Notes under the pieces: generated by a model
Seen by the model: the letters and a program-made list of their open reading frames with translations, nothing else
Database searches by the model: none
Told to the model about the DNA's origin: nothing
Translations under genes and position numbers: made by a program
Shown: positions 9,844-19,800 of the stretch, piece after piece
Position numbering within the stretch: position 1 is the first letter of the stretch
Layout: each line of letters begins with the position of its first letter
From: UBA7446 sp965656545
Lineage (GTDB): Bacteria; Bacteroidota; Bacteroidia; Flavobacteriales; Flavobacteriaceae
NCBI GenBank assembly: GCA_965656545.1
Contig: CBFHKZ010000001.1
Coordinates: forward strand, 569,715 to 633,714
Direction of reading: 5' to 3'
Length of the DNA stretch: 64,000 nucleotides

Positions 9844-12354
9844 ATGAAAAACACTTTTAACAACATTATAATCTTAATACTGCTAATGAATACTGTATAT
9901 AACTACTCACAAAATCAAAACACGTTTTTGCAAGAAGTAAATGATAAGCCTACCACCAAAGCGGTTTTGTCATTAAACTCTTCAAAGCTATCGGAATGGA
10001 CCCTATATTTTGGCATTCAGGACAAAAACGCACCCCAAACACCCGATGATCTGCAGAACTCAAAATTCAAAAGTATTTCGGCAACCGTCCCTGGAAACGT
10101 TGAGATAGATTTAGAAAGAGAAGGAATTATCGAAGATCCCATGATTGGGGATAACGTATATGACTTGCGTAAATATGAAGTATATGATTGGTGGTATTTC
10201 CGAGAGTTTGATTCTCCAAAATTTGAATTGGGAGAGCGTGTAGAATTAGCATTTGACGGAATTGACTGTATTGCAGATATTTGGCTTAATGGCAAAAAAA
10301 TTGCCTCTGTAAACAATATGTTTGTTGAGCATCACTATGATATAACGGATGTTATAGAAAAACGAAACAAATTATATGTTCACATAAAATCCACCGAACT
10401 AGAAGCGCGTAATCAATTGCGAAATAATTTTGGGGTGAGATATGACCAGCTTGGACAGGCGTCTGCTATTCGCAAAGCACCCCATATGTTTGGCTGGGAT
10501 ATTATGCCGCGTTTGATGAGCGCTGGCTTGTGGAAAGATGTAAAGTTAGAAATTGTCCCTGCTACACATTTTTCATCGGTGTATTGGGTTACTAAAAACG
10601 TGTATCCAGAAGTGAAAAAAGCCAACATGTATGTTGATTGGCAGTTTGACACTGATTTACTATATATTGATGATTTGACAATTTCTTTTTCATTAGAACG
10701 AAATGGTAAACATATTGTTAATAGGCAAATCCCTGTTACAACGACTATAGCTAGAGAAAGGTTTTGGGGCCTTGAAAATGTTGATTTTTGGTGGCCACGG
10801 GGTTTTGGAGAAGCAGCATTATATGAGGCAACTTTAACGTTAAAGGACGCTAGTGGAAAAATTCTAGCCCAAAACAAACAGAATATTGGGATTAGAACAG
10901 CAGAATTAGTTTTAACGCCCATTAATACAGAAAAAAATCCAGGTGACTTTCATTTTAAAGTCAATGGAGAATATGTATTTATTAAAGGCACCAATTGGGT
11001 TCCTTTAGATGCCCTACACAGTCGTGATATTAATCATTTAGATGAGGCCTTTGATTGGTTGGTTGACTTGAATGCAAATATGATTCGTATGTGGGGTGGA
11101 AACGTTTATGAAAGCGATCACTTTTACAACCTTTGTGATGAAAATGGAGTCATGGTTTGGCACGATTTCTCATTTGGGTGCACCACTTATCCACAACACG
11201 AAGAATTTAAGACCACTGTAAAAAGTGAAGCAGATAAAGTTGTACGTAGATTGCGAAACCATGCTTCAATTGTTTTGTGGGCTGGAAATAATGAAAATGA
11301 TGTATCTCTAAAATGGGGTGATGATCAATCACATATTGATCCAAATTCAGACGTGATTAGTCGTGAGATTTTACCACTTGCTGTTAGGGAATGGGACCCA
11401 AAAACCCCTTATTTGCCAAGTTCACCATTTATTAGTGAGGAGGTTTTTAAAGTTAATAATAAAATAGAACCATCTCTTTCTCCAGAAATGCATTTGTGGG
11501 GCCCTCGAGGTTTTTATAAGGCCCCATTTTACACCGAAAACAATGCGAAATTTGTCAGTGAAATTGGCTATCACGGGGCACCTAATGTTGAGAGCCTAAA
11601 AAAAATGATGACACCAGATAATGTATATCCTTGGTTGAATGTTGCAAATGTTGAGGCAGAAGACGTAGTTACAGTAGATGGCGAACTGAAAAAAGTAGAA
11701 AAGCTGGTTTGGAATGAGGAGTGGCAAGCAAAAGCTACTAGATCTAATCCTAATTCTTTGATTAATAAAGAGCGTAACTTTTTAATGGTAAATCAGATCC
11801 TTGAAGTATTTGGTGAGTGTCCAATGGAGTTGGAGGATTTTGTTACAGCATCTCAAATAGTACAAGCCGAAGCAAAAAAATATTTTATTGAATTTTGGCG
11901 TATGAACAAAGGCCAACGCAATGGAATACTTTGGTGGAACTTACGTGATGGCTGGCCGATAGTTTCTGATGCAATTATTGATTACTACGGAGGTAAAAAA
12001 TTGGCATATGAGTATATTAAAAATGTTCAAACGGATGTGTGTGTAATGATAGGAGATAAACTTGAAGGAAATACTGGGCATCCTGTGACAGTAGTTAATG
12101 ATACAAGACAAAAAAAGGAAGTAAAAATAGTTATTAAGGATCATGATACTAAACGAAAATTAGTTAATAAAACTGTGAGCGTTGAAGCAAACGGTAAAAT
12201 TGTTTTGGATGAATTGCCAGTAGTCAACACCAATCAACTTTGGCTTATTGAATACGTGATTGATGGAAGAACTTTCAACAATCATTATGTTGCATTTAAC
12301 CCTCCAATGAAATTTGAAGTTTATAAAGAATGGCTTCCAGCATTAAGAAGGTAA
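9844..12354 (+). CDS. GH2 beta-mannosidase, exported
   Basis: This 836-aa glycoside hydrolase family 2 enzyme should trim terminal beta-mannose from manno-oligosaccharides. An N-terminal signal peptide (about 1-23) suggests a periplasmic location. The order is sugar-binding jelly-roll domain (DIWLNGKKIAS), immunoglobulin-like domain, then TIM barrel. The acid/base is likely Glu484 in WAGNNEND and the nucleophile Glu573 in FVSEIGYHG. NMIRMWGGNVYESDHFY is typical of the beta-mannosidase branch rather than the beta-galactosidases. It complements the GH26 endo-enzyme at the start of the window. No disruption was seen. Confidence 0.92.
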   Translation: MKNTFNNIIILILLMNTVYNYSQNQNTFLQEVNDKPTTKAVLSLNSSKLSEWTLYFGIQDKNAPQTPDDLQNSKFKSISATVPGNVEIDLEREGIIEDPMIGDNVYDLRKYEVYDWWYFREFDSPKFELGERVELAFDGIDCIADIWLNGKKIASVNNMFVEHHYDITDVIEKRNKLYVHIKSTELEARNQLRNNFGVRYDQLGQASAIRKAPHMFGWDIMPRLMSAGLWKDVKLEIVPATHFSSVYWVTKNVYPEVKKANMYVDWQFDTDLLYIDDLTISFSLERNGKHIVNRQIPVTTTIARERFWGLENVDFWWPRGFGEAALYEATLTLKDASGKILAQNKQNIGIRTAELVLTPINTEKNPGDFHFKVNGEYVFIKGTNWVPLDALHSRDINHLDEAFDWLVDLNANMIRMWGGNVYESDHFYNLCDENGVMVWHDFSFGCTTYPQHEEFKTTVKSEADKVVRRLRNHASIVLWAGNNENDVSLKWGDDQSHIDPNSDVISREILPLAVREWDPKTPYLPSSPFISEEVFKVNNKIEPSLSPEMHLWGPRGFYKAPFYTENNAKFVSEIGYHGAPNVESLKKMMTPDNVYPWLNVANVEAEDVVTVDGELKKVEKLVWNEEWQAKATRSNPNSLINKERNFLMVNQILEVFGECPMELEDFVTASQIVQAEAKKYFIEFWRMNKGQRNGILWWNLRDGWPIVSDAIIDYYGGKKLAYEYIKNVQTDVCVMIGDKLEGNTGHPVTVVNDTRQKKEVKIVIKDHDTKRKLVNKTVSVEANGKIVLDELPVVNTNQLWLIEYVIDGRTFNNHYVAFNPPMKFEVYKEWLPALRR

Positions 12355-12432
12355 TGTATTTGCGTTTTAACGTATTTACTCAAGTTAAGTTGGATTGATA
12401 TAAAACAAAAATATAAGCAACTAATTATACGT

Positions 12433-13545
12433 GTGAAAAATCAGCTACTTCTATTATTATTTATTGTTTATTTCCAAGCACATAGTCAATGTGAAGAAAT
12501 AAGTGAACAAACCACATCCAATTTCAGTTCATTTGAAATAAATTCAATAAATCAAACTGAGGGATTAAGAGATGGGGATGATTTTGATGGTGCTACATTG
12601 TATTTTCCTTTAAATAGTAATGGGAATTTAAAAAGCATAGTTCTGGTACCAGGTTATCAAGCAACTCAAAGTTCAGTTGCTACATGGGCCAAATTTTTGG
12701 CAAAACGAGGATTTATTTCTATGACAATTGGGACTAATTCATTGAATGATTTGCCATTAGAAAGGGCATATGCTTTAATTGATGCCATGGAAACAATTCG
12801 TCAAGAAAATGAAAGAGTTTCTTCCCCACTATATAGCAGAATTGATATAAATAGTATTGCCGTTGGCGGCTGGTCTATGGGAGGAGGTGGTGCTCAATTA
12901 GCAGCCAAACTAGACTCCAGAATAAAAACTATTTTTGCGATAACTCCTTGGTTGTGGCCAAATAATTTATCCAAGTCTGATTTAGAACATGATATTCCGG
13001 TACTAATTATTAGTGGTGAATTAGATACAATAGCTCCAAATAATCAACATTCTAATGTTCATTATAATTATACCCCAAATTCGACACCCAAATTAATTTT
13101 TGAAGTTTCAGGGGCAGATCATAATATTCCATTAGAACCCTCAACAGGTTTGGGAGACCTTGGGAATATTGTATACGCATGGATGCAATTATTTTTAAAT
13201 AATAATATATGTTACTGCGAGCTTTTGCAAACGAACTCTTTGGACCAAAACACAACTGCTTCCAAATACCTAACAAATCTTAACTGTACAAAACTTGATT
13301 TAGCCATATCAAAAAAAAATGACAGTTTCCCGATTTCTATTTATCCAAACCCAGCTTCCAATTTTATCTATCTCGATGCAGATTTTATGATGAAGTCTGT
13401 AAAGATTTATTCTCTTTTGGGCGGCTTGGAAGAATCTATTCACGACATCAATACCATTGATATTTCCGGTTTAAACAAAGGCTTACATATATTGGTGGTC
13501 GAGTCAGATGGCAAGCATTCTGCCAAACAACTGATCATCGAATAA
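12433..13545 (+). CDS. T9SS-secreted PETase/cutinase-like alpha/beta hydrolase
   Basis: This 370-aa secreted esterase strongly resembles Ideonella PETase and the bacteroidetal PET hydrolases. The nucleophile is Ser148 in GGWSMGGGGAQLAA (IsPETase has GWSMGGGGSL). The acid is Asp198 in GELDTIAP and the base His230 in SGADHN. Oxyanion and aromatic positions also match (GYQATQSS, ITPW). A signal peptide (MKNQLLLLLFIVYFQAHS) is followed by the catalytic domain to about residue 270. A type IX secretion sorting domain starting ISIYPNPASNFIYLD closes the protein. The start is GTG at 12433, chosen because it gives an immediate signal peptide. A terminator hairpin follows. The natural role could be cutin, polyester or acyl-glycan hydrolysis; PET activity is untested. 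Confidence 0.85.
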   Translation: MKNQLLLLLFIVYFQAHSQCEEISEQTTSNFSSFEINSINQTEGLRDGDDFDGATLYFPLNSNGNLKSIVLVPGYQATQSSVATWAKFLAKRGFISMTIGTNSLNDLPLERAYALIDAMETIRQENERVSSPLYSRIDINSIAVGGWSMGGGGAQLAAKLDSRIKTIFAITPWLWPNNLSKSDLEHDIPVLIISGELDTIAPNNQHSNVHYNYTPNSTPKLIFEVSGADHNIPLEPSTGLGDLGNIVYAWMQLFLNNNICYCELLQTNSLDQNTTASKYLTNLNCTKLDLAISKKNDSFPISIYPNPASNFIYLDADFMMKSVKIYSLLGGLEESIHDINTIDISGLNKGLHILVVESDGKHSAKQLIIE

Positions 13546-13567
13546 TTTTATTTTAAAATAATTCATG

Positions 13568-13600
13568 AAAGCCAAACAAATATTTGTTTGGCTTTTTTTA
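13568..13600. terminator. Rho-independent terminator after the PETase-like gene
   Basis: A perfect 13-bp inverted repeat (arms AAAGCCAAACAAA and TTTGTTTGGCTTT around a TA centre, 13568-13595) runs straight into a T tract. It lies 23 bp after the hydrolase stop codon and should close the mannan-cluster transcript. The A-rich left flank could also let it work for leftward transcripts. Confidence 0.85.
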
Positions 13601-13689
13601 ATTTTTGTCATATAACAACTCGATTTTTTCTTGACTTACATGCAGGAAAAATTATTACAACTCTGTTGAACTTGTTATAGCAGATCAAA

Positions 13690-13922
13690 CATAAAAAAAG
13701 GAGAACCAATTCCTGTGAATCAATTCTCCGATTTAGTGACCTCGGCAGGATTACTTCGTGAACCTGACAAAGCGCCGCTTTGAAAATAGCACAAACAAAA
13801 AAACGCTCAAGCAAGCTTGGCGTTTTTTCTTATTGTCCTATTTATTCGTGACCCAAACTTACGGGAGTTCAAATATTTTAGAAGAATTTATCAAAGTAAT
13901 GAAAGCTAACTTTTAATGCTTA
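13690..13922. repeat. Intergenic repeat element, copy A (hairpins plus GTGACCCAAAC block)
   Basis: This gene-free gap holds a hairpin-prone GGAGAA...TTCTCC segment (about 13702-13728) and then an AGGATTACTTCGTGAACCTG block. Next come the hairpin listed separately at 13801 and the block CGTGACCCAAACTTACGGGA (from 13847). From 13847 to 13922 it matches 21068-21143 in the same orientation, with 64 of 76 bases identical by hand alignment, and the match runs into the last codons of the BCCT gene. The AGGATTACT part recurs near 20812. It looks like a decayed repeated element; no protein is supported here. Confidence 0.6.
13796..13827. terminator. Bidirectional hairpin between convergent units
   Basis: AAACGC-T-CAAGC-AA-GCTTG-GCGTTT forms a strong stem with one bulged base. 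It has an A-run on the left and a T-run on the right, so it could terminate in both directions. It sits between the + strand PETase-like gene and the 3' end of the minus-strand BCCT gene. Confidence 0.65.
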
Positions 13923-15415
13923 TTTTTCTTACGCAAATCTCTGTTAAGTGATTTTAGAAGTGAATAACAAATAACAAATAGTAGCAGTAAAAATAAAATT
14001 CCTGAGCTTACAGATGCGGTTTGCATGGCTTTTAACCCACCTCCAATGAGAAGTGCAGCAGCTACTGCTCCTTCAATAAAGGCCCACATAATTCGCTGCC
14101 CTACTGGTGCGTTCAGCTTTCCCCCTGCTGTAATACTATCGATAACTAAAGAACCGCTATCCGAAGATGTAACAAAGAAAACAGATACCATAAAAATCCC
14201 AATAAAACTCGTTATTGATGAAAATGGAAATTGCTCAAGAAACACAAAAAGGGAGGTTGAACTATCTACGAGCACTATATTAGAAAAGATCCCTGGTGTT
14301 TGAAGCTCCATGGATAGTGCAGAACCACCAAAAACAGATATCCATAAGAAAGTCATCATTGTTGGAACGAGTAAAACCCCTAAAACAAATTCGCGGATGG
14401 TTCTTCCTTTTGAAACACGTGCGATAAACGTACCAACAAAAGGAGCCCATGCAATCCACCACGCCCAATAAAATATGGTCCAATTGTTTTGCCACTCTTG
14501 GTCGACAAAAGAAGAGGCAAAAGTGCCTAAATCAAAAAATCGGGTAAAATACTTTCCTGTGCTTTGTATGAATATATTAGTCATGTCTATAGGACCAGAA
14601 AGCAACATAACAAGGATCAGAAAAATTACTGCAATAATCATGTTTAGCTTACTCAGAAATTTTACGCCTTTTTTCAAGCCTGTTACCACTGAAATAGTAG
14701 CAATACAAGTGATGAATAAAATGATAAGTAATTGTGTGGTCTGACCAGGATCTACCCCAAAAATATAATTTAAGCCTGTAGCTATTTGGCGTGCACCAAA
14801 ACCAAGCGAGGTTGCCAAGCCAAACAATGTTGCGATAACCGCAATGATATCGATATAATCGCCCGTTTTACCAAATATTTTTCTGCCAATAACAGGAAAA
14901 AATATGGAGCGAAGCGAAAAAGGAAGTTTTTTGCTAAAAGCAAAATAAGCAAGCCCCAATCCTACAAGACAGTAAATCGCCCACGCATGTAGCCCATAAT
15001 GTAAAAACGTGAAATTTAAAGCTTGTATAGCTCGATCTTCATCTAGCACTTGCGGAATTGGAGGATTTGCAAAATGTGTGATAGGTTCTGATACACTAAA
15101 GTAGAGCAAGCCAATGCCCATACCTGCAGAAAACAACATAGAAAACCATGAAAAAACAGAGAACTCAGGTTTTGCTGTTTTGCCACCAAGACGTTGTTTT
15201 CCGTGTTTACTAAATGCGATGTAGAGACAAAACACCAGAAAGATGTTCACACCTAAAATAAACAACCATCCTGTCTGCGATGTGATTATATTCGATGTTT
15301 CAGAAAAGAACTGACGTACCTTATTTCCTCCAAGTATTGACAAGAAAACAAACCCTAAGATAAATATCAAGGAAGGATAAAAAACCCTAGGATAAACGTC
15401 AAAATATTTTTTCAT
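13913..15415 (-). CDS. BCCT-family transporter (betaine/choline/carnitine type)
   Basis: This 500-aa, roughly 12-helix inner-membrane protein carries the BCCT signature WAWWIAWAPFVGTFIARVSK, followed by GRTIREF. Family members take up quaternary-ammonium or sulfonium solutes such as glycine betaine, choline, carnitine, ectoine or DMSP. The gene lies 4 bp downstream of susD, so transport across both membranes appears to be encoded in one operon. That pairing suggests the SusC/SusD complex serves a betaine-like or ester-bound solute. The length is normal for a BCCT without the large C-terminal osmosensing tail. The last codons overlap a repeat shared with 21.1 kb. Confidence 0.9.
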   Translation of the reverse strand: MKKYFDVYPRVFYPSLIFILGFVFLSILGGNKVRQFFSETSNIITSQTGWLFILGVNIFLVFCLYIAFSKHGKQRLGGKTAKPEFSVFSWFSMLFSAGMGIGLLYFSVSEPITHFANPPIPQVLDEDRAIQALNFTFLHYGLHAWAIYCLVGLGLAYFAFSKKLPFSLRSIFFPVIGRKIFGKTGDYIDIIAVIATLFGLATSLGFGARQIATGLNYIFGVDPGQTTQLLIILFITCIATISVVTGLKKGVKFLSKLNMIIAVIFLILVMLLSGPIDMTNIFIQSTGKYFTRFFDLGTFASSFVDQEWQNNWTIFYWAWWIAWAPFVGTFIARVSKGRTIREFVLGVLLVPTMMTFLWISVFGGSALSMELQTPGIFSNIVLVDSSTSLFVFLEQFPFSSITSFIGIFMVSVFFVTSSDSGSLVIDSITAGGKLNAPVGQRIMWAFIEGAVAAALLIGGGLKAMQTASVSSGILFLLLLFVICYSLLKSLNRDLRKKNKH

Positions 15416-15419
15416 GAGT

Positions 15420-16886
15420 TTAGTTGCTCAGAATCCACATTTCACCATTTATTCCGTCGTATTGGCTTTTGGCAGCATTATAGTTAACCTCGTTTAAGCT
15501 CTGTTCTTGGAACGGATAAAGAAAACGCAAAGGCATCTCTTTGTTGTTGAAGTTAGTGCCATACGGCTCTTTTAAAAATCGAATACCGTCAAAACCACCC
15601 GCAGCTACATACATTCTCCTTACTTCAAAATATGGATCCATAGCAGTGAAGTAGAGTGAAAGCCATTTTTGTTCCCAGATATCCATTTTTTCATCCAAAG
15701 CAACACCAGAATTCAAGTAGAAATCATCAAAATCTGTATAACCAAACGGTGTATAATTTACTTGATAATATTCGTGTGAGGCTCGAATACCATTTTTATA
15801 ATGTACCTCCTTATCATTAGTGATCCAACCATTATGGGCAGCTTCTGCTAGTAGCAGTTCTTGTTCTGCATAGCTCATCAATAGTCCTTGTGCATAATTA
15901 ATCCCCATTTCAGCAGCAGTTGTATCGCCGATAAAATCATAATAAGCAACACCCAAAAGAGAACCTTCTGAAACTACTCCATTGGTAATTCCTGTAAATG
16001 TTGGATTGTCATAATCTCGATATCCATTTGCGTCAGCATTTGGTCTTGCGTATCTACTCAATCTAGGATCGTTGTATTGGTTAAACGCATTTAAGGCAGA
16101 TTCAGAAAAAGAAACTGCAATAAAATCTCCAGATTTCAATGGTAATGTTGGAAATTCATTTGGGAATGCTCTAAAAAATTCGAGTGCAGCCTGATCGTCA
16201 TTAGAAGTAAATAATGGCTCATTATCCACTATATTTTTAAATTCCGCAGCCACATTTTCTTTATTAGATTTATACATCAATAAACGTAAGCGCAATGCAT
16301 TAGAAAACTTAATCCATTTCTGCGCATCACCATTATACAGTACATCTCCAGCAATAGAGCCTCCGTTTGAAAGTAAGCCAGCAGCAGTTTCTAAATCAGA
16401 CAACAAAGCCGCATAAATTGACGACTGCGTGTCATATTTAGGAGTTAGGTTTGGCTCGATAGCTTCCCCTCCTTTAATTGCTTCGATGTAAGGAATATCT
16501 CCGTATGCATTGGTTAACTGACTGTAAATCCATGATTTAAGCACCAATAAAGCCCCTTGCATAGCTGGGTTGTTTGCTTCTTTTGCTAGAGCAAGTGCAG
16601 CCTCTACATCAGTTAGGCTTTCATACAGTCCTTCCCATAATGTTGGAAAAGCATTCCATTTATAATTATCAACCTCTAAGCGTAAAGCCTTACCTGTTAA
16701 TTGAGCAACATTATTCGAAATTAAAAAAGCTTCGTTTGATGTAGTTTGAACACTGTTGCGAATGGCATTGGTAAGCAAAACATCTGCTCCAACACTTGTG
16801 GGTTCATTCGGGTTTTGGTTAAGTTCCTCAAAATCGGAACATGAAACCGTAAGAAGTGTTATAAGTAAAAAAATAGTTCGTTTCAT
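15420..16886 (-). CDS. SusD/RagB-family outer-membrane lipoprotein
   Basis: This 488-aa surface lipoprotein is the ligand-capturing partner of the SusC channel. The start was set at the ATG at 16886 because it gives a lipoprotein signal, MKRTIFLLITLLTVSC; the frame stays open upstream to 16973, but that would hide the signal and overlap susC. The mature N terminus, DFEELNQNPNEPTS, and later helices resemble the SusD-like_2 branch, often tied to non-glycan substrates. It follows susC by 4 bp and precedes the BCCT gene by 4 bp. The substrate is unknown. Confidence 0.88.
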   Translation of the reverse strand: MKRTIFLLITLLTVSCSDFEELNQNPNEPTSVGADVLLTNAIRNSVQTTSNEAFLISNNVAQLTGKALRLEVDNYKWNAFPTLWEGLYESLTDVEAALALAKEANNPAMQGALLVLKSWIYSQLTNAYGDIPYIEAIKGGEAIEPNLTPKYDTQSSIYAALLSDLETAAGLLSNGGSIAGDVLYNGDAQKWIKFSNALRLRLLMYKSNKENVAAEFKNIVDNEPLFTSNDDQAALEFFRAFPNEFPTLPLKSGDFIAVSFSESALNAFNQYNDPRLSRYARPNADANGYRDYDNPTFTGITNGVVSEGSLLGVAYYDFIGDTTAAEMGINYAQGLLMSYAEQELLLAEAAHNGWITNDKEVHYKNGIRASHEYYQVNYTPFGYTDFDDFYLNSGVALDEKMDIWEQKWLSLYFTAMDPYFEVRRMYVAAGGFDGIRFLKEPYGTNFNNKEMPLRFLYPFQEQSLNEVNYNAAKSQYDGINGEMWILSN

Positions 16887-16890
16887 AATT

Positions 16891-19800
16891 TTAAAATCCA
16901 AGTTTAACATTAACACCAAAGGTCCTTGTAGATGGGATTGACGTACTTTCAAACCCATTGACAAAAATTCCATTTCTTATGGAATATGTTTCTGGATCAA
17001 TGGTAGGTACTTTTGTGAATAATAGCAGGTTTCGACCAATAACCGACACCGTTGCATAGCTAAAGCCAAGTGATGAGGCTAGCTTATCTGTCAAATCATA
17101 GCTTAGACTAACCTCCCTTAATTTAAAATACGTAGCGTCATAGGTAGCTGCCTCGATATTATCTCGATTAAATCCATTTCCATAGTAATTGTAGAAATAG
17201 CCCGTATAAGCAGCACCTCCTGGAGGCACAGCTACATTGTTTTCTACTAGGTTTCCAGAGCCGTCATACATCCAACCTGGTCCTACAACTCCAGCGCCTG
17301 AACCAGGCTCAGGGGTATAAACTGGGTTTCCGCCAGAATCATAAGATACGGAGTAAACATTTCTTCCCTCCATTGTAGTCAGGTTCAGATTCGGATCATC
17401 TTCATTGGTAATAGCCCCACCCGTTGCATATAGTGCATGCGATCTAGAGTAAATTTTTCCACCTACTTGCCCATCGAACAAGAACGAAAACTTAATATCC
17501 TTGTATGAAAATTCATTGTACCACCCCAGTCTAAAGTCGGGTTGATAGCTTCCAGCAGAAACCTTTTCATCAGTGATTAGAGGTAGCCCGTCTTCATGAA
17601 TGATGCGACCATCTGGACCACGCTGAAATCCTAATCCATAAAGTTGCCCCAATAACTTTCCTTTTTCGGCAACAAGCTCTAAGTCCGAACCGCCTTCATC
17701 TCCTGGGAATACGTCTGCAATAATAGAGTACTTACCACTTGTAATAACATCGGGTAGCTCCTCAACTATAGCGCGGTTTTTTCCAAAATTGATAATCGAA
17801 GAAGCTTTAAATTTATCTGTATTTAGATAATTGATATTCAAGGAAGCTTCGATACCTGTATTGCTGATTTCACCTCCATTGGTCAATGTGAAGTCATAAC
17901 CACTGGTTTTTGCAATAGGTAATGAAATAATTTGATCGAAGCTATTCATCTTATAAAAGGTCAAATCTAGTCCTACAACATTAGAGAATGCCTTAATATC
18001 AAAACCGATTTCAGAAGCTGTTGTACGCTCGTTTTTAAGGTTTGGGTCAGAAATTGTTCTGTTGGTGGTATATGCGGGATTGTTTCCAAAAGCCGCCTGA
18101 GGCGTAAAGGTATTGCCAAAAGAGTATGCTGGTGCACCATTTCCTACTTCAGCATAAGACGTTCTAATCTTAAAAAAGTCAATTTCAGCAGGAAGGTCAA
18201 CTATTTCGTGTATTAAAATACTGGAAGATGCCGATGGATAACCAAAACTGAAATTAGACTGATCTTTCCCAATGAGTGGGTTTACCAAAGAACTTGTCCA
18301 ATCGTTTCTATATGTTAAATCCAGATATACTTTGTTTTTATAGTCAAAGCTAACTAGACCAAAAATACTATTGATCTTAGCATTTGTTTTTTGTGATTCA
18401 ACAAGAACTCCTGATCGTGAATTTGTCAATGTGTAAATAGATGGATCTGTGCCGAAAATTTGAAGCTCCGGATTGTTGGCAACACTGAAATTTGCTATTT
18501 GTGACATTAAATTTGTCCCCAATTTTGCTTCAATGTCTATGATGTTATCTTCATTGGGAGAGAAATCTAGATTCAACAGCAGTTCTGCATTACTTTCTCT
18601 AAAAGAAATTTCATCTTCTCTGTAGCTTCCGTTGAGAACCGCTTTTGTTGAAGGAGCTCTACGGTATTGCCGCTGTTCATCAACATAGTCGACCCCATAT
18701 CGAAAACGAATATTTGCGTATTCATTAAGTGTGTAATCCATTTGAACTGAAGTAATAAACCGATTACTCTGGAAGGCATTGGTGTTTTCATAAGCCAAAA
18801 ACCAAGGATTATTCACCCATTCATTTTCTACATAGCGTTGTTGAACTCCTTCTTGACCAGGCTGCCAATAGTCTTTTAGGTCTCCGATATCGACCTGACG
18901 GGGAAACCACAACCAACCATACATCACCGATGAAGATTCATCATACCCTGTGTTTGGAATATTATCTGAAGTTGAGCGAACAAACATGGAGTTTACGCTG
19001 ACATTCAATTTATCATCAAAAAGTGATCTTCCAAATGATGTGTTAAATGTATTTCGTTCCAAGCCTGTATTGGGGATCAGCCCTTTATTTGTAAGGTGTG
19101 TATAAGAAAATCGACCAAATGAATTTTCATTATTTGAACTCACAGAAACATTGGTAGAGCTTGTTATCGTAGTTTCATAAAAATCACGGACATTATTTGG
19201 TGATGAAGTAAAGGGTACTGGTTCACCGTTAGAATTAAATTGCTTTATGAGTTGGCCATTCATCCTTGGGCCCCAGTTTTCTCCATAAGCATCGCGCTGA
19301 TTCGCTTCTCCAGTGGACCAAAGACCATCAACATAACTGTATTGGCCGTGACCACCAGAACCATATGTGTTTTGGTAGTTTGGAAGTTTCAAGGGTGAGC
19401 CAAACTGAAGGTTGGTACTCAAATCTACCCTATATCCTGATTCAGAAAACTTGCCTGTTTTGGTTTCTATTAAAATGACGCCGCTTGCAGCTCTAGATCC
19501 GTACAAGGCAGATGCAGCTGGTCCCTTCAAAACGCTTATGGATTCAACATCATCGCTGTTAATGATTTGTGCTGCATTACCAAAATCAATAGAAGACGAA
19601 CCGTTAAGTCCATCATCAAATGAATATAGGTCGTTGGTAATAGGCATCCCATTTACTACAAACAAAGGTTGGTTGTTTCCCATTAATGATGTTGCCCCAC
19701 GGATGGTAATATTTGCAGATGCTGAAGGGCCAGCAGAAGAACCTGTTATATTAACTCCTGCGACTTTTCCAGAGAGTGCGTTTATCACATTGGTTGCTTT

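Noticed and set aside
10413..10922. 169-codon minus-strand frame inside the GH2 gene
   Set aside because: Fully antisense to conserved GH2 sequence with no motifs of its own.
13740..13790. CCTCGGCAGGATT resembles the antisense 3' end of a tRNA
   Set aside because: No cloverleaf, anticodon arm or acceptor pairing could be built, and a related block recurs at 20812, so it belongs to the repeat element.
13608..13814. Minus-strand 68-codon frame in the repeat-rich gap
   Set aside because: It covers hairpins and repeat blocks, has poor composition and no domain; it looks like a chance frame across copy A of the repeat.
16887..16973. Longer SusD start at 16973
   Set aside because: It would overlap susC and bury the lipoprotein signal that begins at the ATG at 16886.
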